From Belnapia mucosa (lineage in GTDB: Bacteria; Pseudomonadota; Alphaproteobacteria; Acetobacterales; Acetobacteraceae): 64,000 nucleotides of DNA. Below are positions 41,776 to 50,490 of the stretch, in pieces (the first letter of the stretch is position 1; each line of letters opens with the position of its first letter). Position numbers and translations under genes: made by a program. The DNA is taken from NCBI RefSeq assembly GCF_016775475.1, contig NZ_JAEUXJ010000001.1, positions 620,001-684,000 on the forward strand. The letters run 5' to 3'. The notes below the pieces were generated by a model, which did not search any database, was not told the origin of the DNA, and worked only from the letters and a program-made list of their open reading frames with translations.

Positions 41776-42681
41776 CTAACGCGCGAGGTAAAGCATCACG
41801 TCGCCGCCCTGGAGCGTCTCCGTGGCGTTGCAGGGCTGCGCCGTGCCGTCCTCGACCAGGCGGCGCAGCGGGAAGCGTCCTGCCAGCTGCTCCAGGAATC
41901 CGGCCGGCGAGGCGCAGCGCTGCGGGTTGAAGCAGAGCAACAGCTTGATGGCCGGATTGGCCTCGATCATCGCCTGCATCCCGGCATAGGCCGCCTCCTC
42001 GGCGCCGCAGAGATCGAGCTTCACGAAATCCGGGCGTTCCGAGGCATAGCGGTCGAGCGGCCGGGTGGAGACCAGGGCGACATCCGGGCCACGGCTTGCG
42101 AGCTGCGGGCCGCTGGTGCCGGCGAGGTCCTCCGGCAGCAGATGCGCGTTCATCGGGCTGCCCTCCGGCAAGGCGAGGCGCATGACCCGGCCGGAATTCG
42201 GCCCGGCCAGGGCCACATCCTCGAGCTTTGCGCGCCCCTCCATCCCATTGAGCGCCAGGTTGCGCCGCAGCAGCGCGGCGGAGCGGGGATTGGGCTCGAT
42301 GGCGATGACCTTGCCGCTCGGGCCGACCAGTTCGCCGGCGAGCAGGCTGAAATAGCCGTAGCAAGCGCCGCCATCGATTACGGTCTGGCCCGGCCGTAGC
42401 TGCTCGGCCAGGAAACGGGTCGTCCACCATTCCCAGAATCCGTCCATGGCCAGATGCGGCGCATGGGTGAAGTCCCGGGAATCGACCAGCATCTTGTGCC
42501 GGCCGAGGCTGCGGACGAGCAGGGTGTCGCCTCCCATCGGCACCGCCTGGGCCATGGCGCGGACCGCCGCCTGCGCCGGGCCCGGGGGGCCGCCCAATTG
42601 GGCCAGCGGGACGAGGCGGCGGCGGGGCCGCAACACCTCCCCGAGGCGGGCTAGGGTGCTGGGGCGGGAGGCTGGGGGCAT
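41776..42681 (-). CDS. FkbM-family SAM-dependent methyltransferase
   Basis: A 301-residue class-I methyltransferase. The SAM-binding motif is VIDGGACYGYFSLLAGEL and the acidic motif II VIAIEPNPRSAALLRRN. FVKLDLCGAEEAAYAGM is the FkbM-type block with the catalytic acidic residue. FkbM proteins methylate hydroxyl groups of sugars or secondary metabolites. No biosynthetic neighbours suggest a substrate; it is a single gene converging with minE. Confidence 0.85.
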   Translation of the reverse strand: MPPASRPSTLARLGEVLRPRRRLVPLAQLGGPPGPAQAAVRAMAQAVPMGGDTLLVRSLGRHKMLVDSRDFTHAPHLAMDGFWEWWTTRFLAEQLRPGQTVIDGGACYGYFSLLAGELVGPSGKVIAIEPNPRSAALLRRNLALNGMEGRAKLEDVALAGPNSGRVMRLALPEGSPMNAHLLPEDLAGTSGPQLASRGPDVALVSTRPLDRYASERPDFVKLDLCGAEEAAYAGMQAMIEANPAIKLLLCFNPQRCASPAGFLEQLAGRFPLRRLVEDGTAQPCNATETLQGGDVMLYLAR

Positions 42682-42804
42682 CGGGACGGATTCCGGCAGC
42701 GCGGCCGGCGGCCGCGGAGCGGGCCTTGTAGGCCGGCTGCACCGGTTGGGGAATGCGGATCACGGCATCTGGCGCGCGCCCGGCGGCCGCCCTAGCCTTC
42801 GCCC

Positions 42805-43842
42805 ATGCCGAACCGCTTCGACTCCGCCATCGCCTATGCGCTGGCGCACGAATCCCCCTGGCCGCGCGACATCCGCGCCCATATCGAATCCGGCTTCTTC
42901 GAGCCGCCGCCGGACAACGCCATCCTCGGCCCCGTTGCCCCACGCGGCGGGCCGAACGGGCTGATCCTGCACAGGGGGCAGGAGGTCGCGCGCTGGGGCG
43001 ACACCCGTCAGGTGGACATGACCTTCTCGGTCGCCAAATCCTACCTCGCCATGCTCGCCGGCCTCGCCCATGGCGACGGGCTGATCCCCGATCTCGACGC
43101 GCCGGTCCGTGCGCTGGTCGATGATGGCGGCTTCGAGGAGCCACAGAATGCCAGCATCACCTGGCGGCACCTGCTGACCAATACCTCCGAATGGGAGGGC
43201 ACGCTCTTCGGCAAGTCGGATGTCATCGACCGCGGCCGCAATCTGACGGTCGAGGGGCAAGGGCGGAAAGGCCTGGCGCGGCCGCTGCACGCCCCCGGCA
43301 CCTATTGGGAATACAACGATGTCCGGGTGAACCGCCTTTCCCTCGCCCTGCTCCGCCTGTTCCGCCGGCCGCTGCCGGAGGTCTTCGCCGAGCGGATCAT
43401 GCGGCCGATCGGTGCCTCGGAGGATTGGCGCTGGCATGGCTATGAGACCTCCTGGGTGGAGGTGGACGGCCGGCGGATGCAAAGCGTCTCCGGTGGCGGG
43501 CATTGGGGCGGCGGCGTCTTCATCCATGCCGAGGACCAGGCGCGGATCGGCCAGCTCACCCTCCAGGACGGGGTCTGGGACGGGCACCGCCTGCTGCCCG
43601 AGGGCTGGGTGCGGCAATGCGCGACGCCCTGCGCCCTCAACCCGCATTACGGCCTGCTCTGGTGGCTCAATACCGGGCGGACCCGCTGGCCCTCGGCCAG
43701 CGCCGGAAGCTGGTGCTTCTCCGGCGCCGGCGGCAACATCACCTGGGTCGATCCCGAGCTGGGGATCACCGCCGTGCTGCGCTGGGTGGACCAGACCAAG
43801 CTTGACGGTTTCATGGCGGCGGTCCGCGCCGCGCTTCAGTAG
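42805..43842 (+). CDS. Serine hydrolase of the class C beta-lactamase type
   Basis: A 345-residue penicillin-binding-protein-like hydrolase. TFSVAKSYLAML has the SxxK nucleophile and general base, WEYNDVRVNRLS supplies the Tyr-x-Asn-type motif (YND), and the last motif region is GGHWGGGVF. HLLTNTSEWEG is a family signature. There is no signal peptide, so it acts in the cytoplasm. The family includes esterases, D-aminopeptidases and 6-aminohexanoate-dimer hydrolases more often than true beta-lactamases. It overlaps the convergent small gene by 7 bases. Confidence 0.85.
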   Translation: MPNRFDSAIAYALAHESPWPRDIRAHIESGFFEPPPDNAILGPVAPRGGPNGLILHRGQEVARWGDTRQVDMTFSVAKSYLAMLAGLAHGDGLIPDLDAPVRALVDDGGFEEPQNASITWRHLLTNTSEWEGTLFGKSDVIDRGRNLTVEGQGRKGLARPLHAPGTYWEYNDVRVNRLSLALLRLFRRPLPEVFAERIMRPIGASEDWRWHGYETSWVEVDGRRMQSVSGGGHWGGGVFIHAEDQARIGQLTLQDGVWDGHRLLPEGWVRQCATPCALNPHYGLLWWLNTGRTRWPSASAGSWCFSGAGGNITWVDPELGITAVLRWVDQTKLDGFMAAVRAALQ

Positions 43843-44105
43843 CGGTAATAGCCGCCAGCCCCGCCCCAATAGGGCCGCGGCGGCGGGGCATAGGCCCAGG
43901 GCGGCGGTCCGCCATAGGGGCGATGCCAATGGGGCCGGCCGTAATAGGGCGGCGGAGGAGGCGGCGGGGCGTAGTAGCCGCCACCATGACCGCCGCCATA
44001 GCCCCAATGGGCCGGCATGGGTTGGGCCGCCGCCTGGTTCGGGCTGGCCAGCACGGCGCCGAGGCTGAGGGCACCGGCGGCGAGGAGGGGAATGAGCTTC
44101 CGCAT
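43836..44105 (-). CDS. Small exported Gly/Pro/Tyr-rich protein
   Basis: An 89-residue secreted protein. The signal peptide is RKLIPLLAAGALSLGAVLASP, and the mature part is built of HWGYGGGHGGGYYAPPPPPPPYYGRP-like repeats, shown here only in part (YYGRPHWHRPYGGPPPW). There is no lipobox. Such histidine-, glycine- and tyrosine-rich proteins are found at the cell surface, some with metal-binding ability; the role is unknown. A perfect palindrome lies 17 bases before its start. Confidence 0.7.
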   Translation of the reverse strand: MRKLIPLLAAGALSLGAVLASPNQAAAQPMPAHWGYGGGHGGGYYAPPPPPPPYYGRPHWHRPYGGPPPWAYAPPPRPYWGGAGGYYRY

Positions 44106-44121
44106 GACCTTCTTGTCCTAG

Positions 44122-44143
44122 GCTGGTCCGGGACCGGACCAGC
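44122..44143. promoter_or_regulatory. Perfect 9-bp inverted repeat upstream of the Gly/Pro/Tyr-rich gene
   Basis: GCTGGTCCG at 44122-44130 and CGGACCAGC at 44135-44143 surround GGAC. It is 17 bases before the start codon of the minus-strand small gene and 143 bases before the GAF gene. It could be an operator or an early-termination hairpin in the leader of the small gene. Confidence 0.4.
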
Positions 44144-44285
44144 GCCACGAATGGAGGTTAGGCGGATCGGGGTTGCGCCCGTGCGTGCGGCCGGTGAAAT
44201 GCGCAGCGAGCGCCGGTTACGCGCCGGTTGCACCCCGCCATTCTGCCGCCATAAGCCGGCCCTCGCCGGGCCATGGGAGCACCCT

Positions 44286-44807
44286 ATGAGCCGCCCCGAT
44301 CCGCTGCCGCATCTCGCCCGGCTGGCTGCCGCGCTGGAGGCCAAGGACCAGCCCGCTGCCGGCTTCGCCGCGCTGGAGGAGGCCGCCGGCAGCGCCATCG
44401 GCCATATCCTCTTCACCGTGCTGCTGCACGACGCGGCGCGGCGGGAGAATGCTCGGCTCTATTCCAACCAGCCGGCCGCCTATCCGCCGGGCGGCCGCAA
44501 GGCGGTGGTGGAGACGCCCTGGACGACGCGGCTGTTCGCCGAAGGCCGACCCTTCATCGGCCGCGACGCCGGCGATATCCGGGCGAATTTCCGCGACCAT
44601 GCGCTGATCCTCTCGCTGGGCTGCGAGAGCGTGCTGAACCTGCCGGTGCGCTGGCGGGGGCGCACCATCGGCACGGTCAACCTGCTCCACCGCGCCGGCT
44701 GGTATGAGGAGGCCGATGCCGCGACGGGACGGCTGATCGCCGGCCTCGCCGTGCCGATCCTGCTAGCGGCGCGGCTGCCCGATCAGGGCCGCGGCTGCAC
44801 CGCGTAG
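44286..44807 (+). CDS. GAF-domain protein
   Basis: A 173-residue protein consisting of one GAF-like domain. ALILSLGCESVLNLPVRWRGRTIGTVNLLHR near residues 115-145 is the characteristic beta-sheet block; the earlier part, GHILFTVLLHDAARRENARLYSNQP, is the helix and first strand. No output domain is attached, so it is likely a small-ligand or redox sensor or a free methionine sulfoxide reductase-like protein, which has three cysteines; only one such Cys (GCES) is seen here, arguing against the latter. It converges with DoxX, overlapping it by 25 bases. Confidence 0.75.
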   Translation: MSRPDPLPHLARLAAALEAKDQPAAGFAALEEAAGSAIGHILFTVLLHDAARRENARLYSNQPAAYPPGGRKAVVETPWTTRLFAEGRPFIGRDAGDIRANFRDHALILSLGCESVLNLPVRWRGRTIGTVNLLHRAGWYEEADAATGRLIAGLAVPILLAARLPDQGRGCTA

Positions 44808-45199
44808 CGGCCGGGCCCGGTCCAGGCGAGGATGAGGAAGCCGCCAATCATCGCCAGATTCTTAAAAAAGCTGAACATCTGGCCGACCTGCGCCGGGCCG
44901 GTGAATTCCCAGAAACGATGCGCGATGATGCTGGTGCCGAGCGTGTAGAGGATGAGCCCGAAGGCCGCCCAGCGGGTCTGGATGCCGAGGAGGACGAGGA
45001 TCGGCAGCACCGCCTCCGCCGCTGTCGCCACGATCCCGCCGAGATAGGGAATCGGCGCGCCCTGCTGGGTCAGGGTGGTGACGATCCCCGGCCAGCCGGT
45101 GATTTTCAAATAGGCACTGATCGGAAAGATCGCGACGAGGAAAATGCGCCCGATCAGCAGGACGAGGTCAAAGCTGTCGGTGCGGGTCTCGGTCTGCAT
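44783..45199 (-). CDS. DoxX-family membrane protein
   Basis: A 138-residue four-helix membrane protein. LLIGRIFLVAIFPISAYLKITGWPG is the first membrane helix with the Lys/Tyr typical of DoxX-like proteins, and AVLPILVLLGIQTRWAA and NLAMIGGFLILAW are others. DoxX relatives are linked to quinone or thiosulfate metabolism and oxidative stress, but the function of this branch is not established. ATG 45199 has GGAGGG upstream. A hairpin lies between it and the SpoVR gene. Confidence 0.85.
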   Translation of the reverse strand: MQTETRTDSFDLVLLIGRIFLVAIFPISAYLKITGWPGIVTTLTQQGAPIPYLGGIVATAAEAVLPILVLLGIQTRWAAFGLILYTLGTSIIAHRFWEFTGPAQVGQMFSFFKNLAMIGGFLILAWTGPGRYAVQPRP

Positions 45200-45217
45200 A
45201 CGGGCCCTCCGGTCCTG

Positions 45218-45254
45218 GTGGCGGCGAAGCTAACGGCTTTGCCGTCGCCGCCAC
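45218..45254. terminator. Terminator hairpin downstream of the prkA operon
   Basis: GTGGCGGCGA at 45218-45227 and TCGCCGCCAC at 45245-45254 form a perfect 10-bp stem. A second stem, ACGGC / GCCGT around TTT, is nested in the loop. It begins 10 bases after the SpoVR stop on the minus strand and lies before the DoxX start, so it separates the two units. Confidence 0.55.
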
Positions 45255-45263
45255 AAGGCCGGC

Positions 45264-46802
45264 TCAGCGCGGCGGCGAGACCGCGTGTTCCCGGAGGCTG
45301 GCGCCGGTCTGCGGATCGATCTCCCGCAGCAGCACGTCATAGCTCCAGAGGCTGGCGAGGTGGCGGAGCACCTGCCGCGCCTCCTGCTCCTCCAGCAACC
45401 GGCCAGCGGCAACCCGGTGTTCCAGCACCAGGCGACGGTCGCCGGAGAGATCCACATCCACCACTTGGATATCCGGATCGGTCCAGGCCGGGTCGTATTG
45501 CTTGGCCAGCGCCCGGCGGAGGCGGCGATAGCCGCGTTCGTCATGCATGGCATCGACCCGGAGCACCGGCTGCGCCACATCGTCCTGCAGATGGAAGAGC
45601 TTGAACTTCCGCATTAGATGCGGGCTGAGGAATTGCAGGATGAAGCTTTCGTCGCGGAATTCCGCCCAGCCATGCCGCAGCACCGGCATCGGGTCGCCGC
45701 AGCCGGCGAAGTCGGGGAACCACTCGCGGTCCTCCTCCGTGGGCTCGCGGCAGATGCGCTCGATATCCTCCATCATGGCGAAGCCGAGCGCATAGGGATT
45801 GATGCCGGAATAGCGTGGGTCGTCGAAATCCGGCTGCATGATGACGCTGCTATGGGAATGCAGCGCCTCCAGCAGCGCGCCATCGGTGATCTGCCCCTCG
45901 GCATGCAGCGTGTTCAGGATGCGATGATGGACATAGGTCGCGCAGCCCTCGTTCATCATCTTGGTCTGGCGCTGCGGATGGAAATACTGCGCGACGTTGC
46001 GGACGATCCGCAGCACCTCGCGCTGCCAGGGCGCCAGGCGCGGGGCCGACTTCTCGAGGAAGTAGAGGATGTTCTCATGCGGCAGCTGGAGCATGGCGCG
46101 CCGCTTCTCGACATCGTTGGCAACGGCGGAGGCACCGGCGCTGCGCTCCGGCAGGGTGCTCCAGAGCACGTTGTACATCTGCTCGTCATGCGCCCGCCGC
46201 TCGCGCTCGCGCAACTCCTCCGAGCGCAGATCGATGGCGCGGCGGTGGTGGCGGTGGACGCCGTAATTCATCAACGCATGAGCAGAATCCAGCACCCGCT
46301 CCACCGCGATCTCGCCATAGCGGTCCTCGCAGTCGGCGATATAGCCCTTGGCGAATTCCAGGTAGTCGAGGATGCCCTTGGCATCCGTCCATTCCTTGAA
46401 AAGCCGGTTGTTCTTGAAGAAGTGGTTATGACCGAAGGCGGCATGGGCAATCACCAGCGCCTGCAAGGTTGCGGTATTTTCCTCCATGACATAGGAGAGG
46501 CAGGGGTCGGAGTTGATGACGATCTCATAGGCGAGGCCGCGCAGCCCCTTGCGGTATAGCGCCTCGTGCTGGGCGAATTGCTTGCCGAAGGACCAGTGCC
46601 GGTAAAACAGCGGCAGGCCGGTGCTGGCATAGGCGTCCAGCATCTGCTCGGCGCTGATGATCTCGATGCGGTTGGTGTAGTAGTCGAGTCCCAGGTCGCG
46701 GACCGCCACCACCTCGCAGGCATCATGGATGCGCATGAGGGTGTTGAAGTCCCAATCCGCCCCTTCATAGAGGAGCTGGGCCGTCGAGACGGGCGCGTTC
46801 AT
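45264..46802 (-). CDS. SpoVR-family protein
   Basis: A 512-residue soluble protein of the SpoVR/YcgB family. The N-terminal AQLLYEGADWDFNTLMRIHDACE, central GHNHFFKNNRLFKEWT and YVHHRILNTLHAEG segments are conserved; the His-rich blocks may bind a metal. The family is almost always encoded with PrkA and DUF444, as here, where its ATG overlaps the DUF444 stop (ATGA). In Escherichia coli the genes are stress and stationary-phase controlled. The molecular role is unknown. Confidence 0.93.
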   Translation of the reverse strand: MNAPVSTAQLLYEGADWDFNTLMRIHDACEVVAVRDLGLDYYTNRIEIISAEQMLDAYASTGLPLFYRHWSFGKQFAQHEALYRKGLRGLAYEIVINSDPCLSYVMEENTATLQALVIAHAAFGHNHFFKNNRLFKEWTDAKGILDYLEFAKGYIADCEDRYGEIAVERVLDSAHALMNYGVHRHHRRAIDLRSEELRERERRAHDEQMYNVLWSTLPERSAGASAVANDVEKRRAMLQLPHENILYFLEKSAPRLAPWQREVLRIVRNVAQYFHPQRQTKMMNEGCATYVHHRILNTLHAEGQITDGALLEALHSHSSVIMQPDFDDPRYSGINPYALGFAMMEDIERICREPTEEDREWFPDFAGCGDPMPVLRHGWAEFRDESFILQFLSPHLMRKFKLFHLQDDVAQPVLRVDAMHDERGYRRLRRALAKQYDPAWTDPDIQVVDVDLSGDRRLVLEHRVAAGRLLEEQEARQVLRHLASLWSYDVLLREIDPQTGASLREHAVSPPR

Positions 46803-48103
46803 GCCTTGGCCTCCTCCAGCAACCCGCGCTTGGCGAAGAGCTCGCGGAATACGGGGAAAATCTCCCGCCGGTTCCGCACCTTCTTCATGGCCATCGGGGC
46901 GCCGGCGCTGACGAGCTGTTCATAGGTGCGCCAGAGATCGGTCGGGCCGCGGGGGAAGCCGGGCATGCCGTGCTCGCCGTCGCGGCCGACCTCGATATAG
47001 GCATAGTACTGGCAGGCCGGCAGGATCTCGTCGATCAGCAGCCGTGCGGTGCGCTGGCTGTCGCCGGCGGCATTGTCGCCATCCGAGGCCTGGGCGGCAT
47101 AGATGTTCCAATCACTCGGCGGGTAGCGATCGGCGACGACCTTCCGCATCTCCTCGAGCGCGGTCGAGACCAGCGTGCCGCCGGTCTCCCGGCTGTGGAA
47201 GAAGGTCTCCTCATCGACCTCGGAGGCCTCATGCGTGTGGCGGATGAAGACGATCTCCACATGCTTGTACCGCCGCTGCAGGAAGATGTAGAGCAGCGTG
47301 TAGAAGCGCTTGGCGAGGTCCTTCATCTCCTCGGTCATGCTGCCCGAGACATCCATCAGGCAGAACATGACCGCCCGCGCCACCGGGCGGGGGACCGGCT
47401 CGAAGCGCCGGTAGCGGACATCGATCGGGTCGATCCAGGGGATGCGCTGGCTGCGGCGGAGCTGGATCTCCAGCTCGGCCTTCAGCGCGGCGATCTTGTC
47501 CTCGGTGCCGGGCTGGCCTTCCAGCGCCGCGATCTCCGCCTCCAGCGCGGCCACCGCTTCCGGCTTCGGCCGCTTCAGCGCGATGCGCCGGGAGAGGCTG
47601 TTCCGCATGGTGCGAGCCAGCGACAGGTTGGAGGGCGTGCCCGCCACCGAATAGCCGGCCCGGTGCCAGGCGGGGTCCGATCCCTCGACCAGGCGCCGCT
47701 TGGCCAGGTCGGGCAGTTCCAGGTCGTCGAGGAAGAGGGAGAGGAATTCCTCCCGCGAGAGAACGAAGCGGAAGGCATCCTCGCCGCCGCCATCGGGCGA
47801 GCCCTCGGAGCCCCCGCCGCCGCCACCGCTCGGCGGCCGCTGGATCTCGTCGCCCTCGCGGTATTCCTTATTGCCCGGCAACACATGGTCCCGGGTGCCG
47901 CCCCCGCCATGATGGAAGCTCGGCTCCCGGATGCCGTGGAGGGGGATCGAGACCTCGCCCCCTTCGTCGGCGCTGCGGATGTCGCGCTTGGCGGAGGCGT
48001 CCCGGACTGCCTCCTGCACCAGGGACTTGGCCCGGCGCAGGAAGCGCTGCCGGTTCGGCAGGCTGCGTCCGCTTGGGTTCAGGCGGCGGTCAAGGATCTG
48101 CAT
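46799..48103 (-). CDS. DUF444 (YeaH/YhbH) family VWA-like protein
   Basis: A 434-residue protein of DUF444. The first half is charged, with QRFLRRAKSLVQEAVRD and a Gly/Ser-rich stretch PPSGGGGGGSEGSPDGG at about 90-107. The C-terminal half is a VWA-like domain: VMFCLMDVSGSMTEEMKDLAKRFYTLLY carries the DxSGSM metal motif. VEIVFIRHTHEASEVDEETFF follows. It is encoded between PrkA (30 bases) and SpoVR (4-base overlap). It likely binds the kinase or its target. Confidence 0.93.
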   Translation of the reverse strand: MQILDRRLNPSGRSLPNRQRFLRRAKSLVQEAVRDASAKRDIRSADEGGEVSIPLHGIREPSFHHGGGGTRDHVLPGNKEYREGDEIQRPPSGGGGGGSEGSPDGGGEDAFRFVLSREEFLSLFLDDLELPDLAKRRLVEGSDPAWHRAGYSVAGTPSNLSLARTMRNSLSRRIALKRPKPEAVAALEAEIAALEGQPGTEDKIAALKAELEIQLRRSQRIPWIDPIDVRYRRFEPVPRPVARAVMFCLMDVSGSMTEEMKDLAKRFYTLLYIFLQRRYKHVEIVFIRHTHEASEVDEETFFHSRETGGTLVSTALEEMRKVVADRYPPSDWNIYAAQASDGDNAAGDSQRTARLLIDEILPACQYYAYIEVGRDGEHGMPGFPRGPTDLWRTYEQLVSAGAPMAMKKVRNRREIFPVFRELFAKRGLLEEAKA

Positions 48104-48133
48104 CGAGCAGGCGCCTCGCGATCCGTTTCGGGG

Positions 48134-50080
48134 TCAGCCGGCCTGCTTGACGCGCATATACCATTCGACAAGCCGGCGAACCTGTCTCTCCGTATAGCCC
48201 CGGGAGATCATGCGTTGCACGAACTCCCCGTGCTTCTTCTCAGTCTCCCCATCTTTCTTCGAGCCGAAGGAGATCACCGGCAACAGGTCCTCGACCTGGC
48301 TGAACATGCGCCGTTCGATCACCTCGCGGATCTTCTCATAGGAGGTCCAGGAGGGGTTCCGCCCGCCCCGGTTGGCCCGGGCGCGAAGGGCGAATTTCAC
48401 GACCTCGTTGCGGAAGTCCTTCGGGTTGGCGATCCCGGCCGGCTTCTCGATCTTGGTGAGCTCCTGGTTCAGCAGCTCCCGGTTCATCATCTGACCGGTA
48501 TCGGGGTCCTTGAAGTCCATATCCTCGACCCAGGCATCGGCATAGGCGACGTAGCGGTCGAAGAGGTTCTGGCCGTAATCGTTGTACGACTCGAGATAGG
48601 CCTTCTGGATCTCGTTGCCGATGAACTCGGCGTAGCGCGGCGCCAGCTCGCCCTTGATGAATTCGAGGTAGCGCTTTTCCACCTCGTCCGGGAGCTGCTC
48701 GCGCCGGATGGTCTGCTCCAGCACATACATCAGATGGACCGGGTCGGCGGCGATCTCGGTCGTGTCGTAATTGAAGGCGGCGGCGAGGACCTTGAAGGCG
48801 AAACGGGTGGAGGCACCCTCCATCCCCTCATCCGGTCCGGCGGCGTCGCGGTATTCCTGCATATTCTTCGCGCGCGGGTCGGTCTCCTTCAGCGACTCGC
48901 CGTCATAGACCCGCATCTTGGCGTAGACGTTGGAATTCTCGTGCTTCTTGAGGCGCGAGAGCACGGTGAAGCGGGCCAGCATCTCGAGCGTCGCCGGGGC
49001 GCAGGGCGACCGGGCAAGCTCAGAGGTGGAGACCAGCTTCTCGTAGATCTTCTGCTCCTCCGTCACCCGGAGGCAGTAGGGGACCTTGATGACGTAGATG
49101 CGGTCGATGAAGGCTTCGTTGTTCTTGTTGTTTTTGAAGCTCTGCCACTCCGACTCGTTGCTATGGGCCAGGATGATACCCTGGAAGGGCAGGGCGCCGA
49201 TATTCTCGGTGCCGATGTAGTTGCCCTCCTGCGTCGCGGTCAGCAGCGGGTGCAGCATCTTGATCGGCGCCTTGAACATCTCGACGAATTCGAGGATGCC
49301 CTGGTTGGCGCGGTTCAGCCCGCCGGAGAAGCTGTAGGCGTCCGGGTCATTCTGGCCGAACATCTCCAGCTTGCGGATATCGACCTTGCCCACCAGCGAG
49401 GAGATGTCCTGGTTGTTCTCGTCGCCCGGCTCGGTCTTGGCGATGCCGATCTGCCGCAGGCGCGAGGGCCGCACCTTCACCACCCGGAACTGCGAGATGT
49501 CGCCGCCGAAGGCATCTAGCCGCTTGAGTGCCCAGGGGCTCATCAGCCCGGTCAGGCGGCGGCGGGGGATGCCGTAGCGGTCCTCCAGCAACGGGCCCAT
49601 GCGCTCGGGGTCGAAGAGGCCGAGCGGGCTTTCGAAAACCGGGCTCATCTCGTCCCCGGCCTTCAGCACATAGATCGGCTCCGCCTCCATCAGCGCCTTG
49701 AGGCGCTCGGCGAGGGAGGATTTGCCGCCGCCGACCGGGCCGAGGAGGTAGAGGATTTGCTTCCGCTCCTCCAGGCCCTGGGCCGCATGGCGGAAGAAGC
49801 CGACGATCCGCTCGATCGTCTCCTCCATCCCGAAGAATTCGGAAAAGGCGGGATAGATGCGGATGGTTCGGTTCAGGAATATTCGGCCAAGCCGGGAATC
49901 CTTGGCGGTATCCACGACTGTCGGCTCGCCGATCGCCTTCAGAATCCGCTCCGGAGCGCTGGCATAGACACTCGGATCGGTTCTGCAGGCGTCCAGGTAT
50001 TCCTGGATGGACATGTCTGTTTCGCGCCGAGACTCATATGTCCGGGCGTAATCGGCGAAGATGTCCTGCATGCTGTTCAT
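48134..50080 (-). CDS. prkA: PrkA-family serine protein kinase / AAA+ protein
   Basis: A 648-residue PrkA protein. The N-terminal AAA-like part carries a P-loop (GPVGGGKSS, residues 114-122), and the C-terminal part is the PrkA domain. EYLDACRTDPSVYASAPERIL and GLVDIRKLEMFGQNDPDAYSFSGGLNRANQG-like segments (here SLVGKVDIRKLEMFGQNDPD) are highly conserved. ATG 50080 (MNSM) was chosen because the earlier 32 residues do not look like the family; ATG 50071 is possible. The E. coli homologue YeaG acts in starvation survival. It is the first gene of prkA-DUF444-spoVR and is preceded by 410 bases without a gene. Confidence 0.95.
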   Translation of the reverse strand: MNSMQDIFADYARTYESRRETDMSIQEYLDACRTDPSVYASAPERILKAIGEPTVVDTAKDSRLGRIFLNRTIRIYPAFSEFFGMEETIERIVGFFRHAAQGLEERKQILYLLGPVGGGKSSLAERLKALMEAEPIYVLKAGDEMSPVFESPLGLFDPERMGPLLEDRYGIPRRRLTGLMSPWALKRLDAFGGDISQFRVVKVRPSRLRQIGIAKTEPGDENNQDISSLVGKVDIRKLEMFGQNDPDAYSFSGGLNRANQGILEFVEMFKAPIKMLHPLLTATQEGNYIGTENIGALPFQGIILAHSNESEWQSFKNNKNNEAFIDRIYVIKVPYCLRVTEEQKIYEKLVSTSELARSPCAPATLEMLARFTVLSRLKKHENSNVYAKMRVYDGESLKETDPRAKNMQEYRDAAGPDEGMEGASTRFAFKVLAAAFNYDTTEIAADPVHLMYVLEQTIRREQLPDEVEKRYLEFIKGELAPRYAEFIGNEIQKAYLESYNDYGQNLFDRYVAYADAWVEDMDFKDPDTGQMMNRELLNQELTKIEKPAGIANPKDFRNEVVKFALRARANRGGRNPSWTSYEKIREVIERRMFSQVEDLLPVISFGSKKDGETEKKHGEFVQRMISRGYTERQVRRLVEWYMRVKQAG

Positions 50081-50490
50081 CGGCCGCCCCTGCAAGCGCT
50101 GCCAGTCAGATGGCAACGCAGACAGTGTGGGGAATGGCACGCACCGCTGCGGTAAACTTTTATTGCTGCGGCGCACTGCGCTCGTGTAGATTGCAAATCA
50201 CGGCAAACGGAGCATGGGCGGGGCCGACCGGCTGCGCCCAACCATTGGCTGGTACGCCAAGTTATGCCGAAGCTGTGTGCGGCCCAGCTTCAACATTGGG
50301 CTGTTGCGGCGTCTGTCGCGGTTCATGGCCGTGCAGCAACAGAAACGGCTTGCACTCCGCAGACCGTGATTTCTTGCTGTAACATTTTGCCACGCAACGG
50401 TGAGGCGGCCGGGGCGAAGAACGCCCACGGCCTGTTGCCTTTCGGCATCACCGCCGCATTTCTATGCAAACCATGCGCCACAGCCTCGGC
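50081..50490. other. Gene-free stretch upstream of prkA
   Basis: These 410 bases carry no convincing coding frame on either strand; a 76-codon minus-strand frame at 50198-50428 has Cys/Arg-rich, family-free content. The tract is visibly less GC-rich than the surroundings (for example GATTTCTTGCTGTAACATTT near 50370-50390). CTGTTGC near 50302 and GCAACAG near 50336 form separated inverted arms. It should hold the prkA promoter and perhaps a long leader or small RNA. No -35/-10 pair fitted well on the minus strand. Confidence 0.4.

Noticed and set aside
39770..43144. A 1124-codon open frame on the minus strand across minC, minD, minE and beyond
   Set aside because: It runs antisense to minCDE and through an unrelated gene; its sequence is Arg/Ala/Gly/Pro-rich with no domains. 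Long empty antisense frames are expected at this GC content.
42805..43842. Calling the serine hydrolase a beta-lactamase resistance gene
   Set aside because: It has the SxxK and YxN-like motifs of the wider family but no export signal, and most such proteins are esterases or peptidases.
46970..49519. An 849-codon plus-strand frame opposite DUF444 and PrkA
   Set aside because: The opposite strand carries the conserved DUF444 and PrkA motifs; this frame is the shadow of their codon bias.
50198..50428. A 76-codon minus-strand frame upstream of prkA
   Set aside because: Cys/Arg-rich content without hydrophobic core or known family, and no ribosome site; it is more likely noncoding leader sequence.
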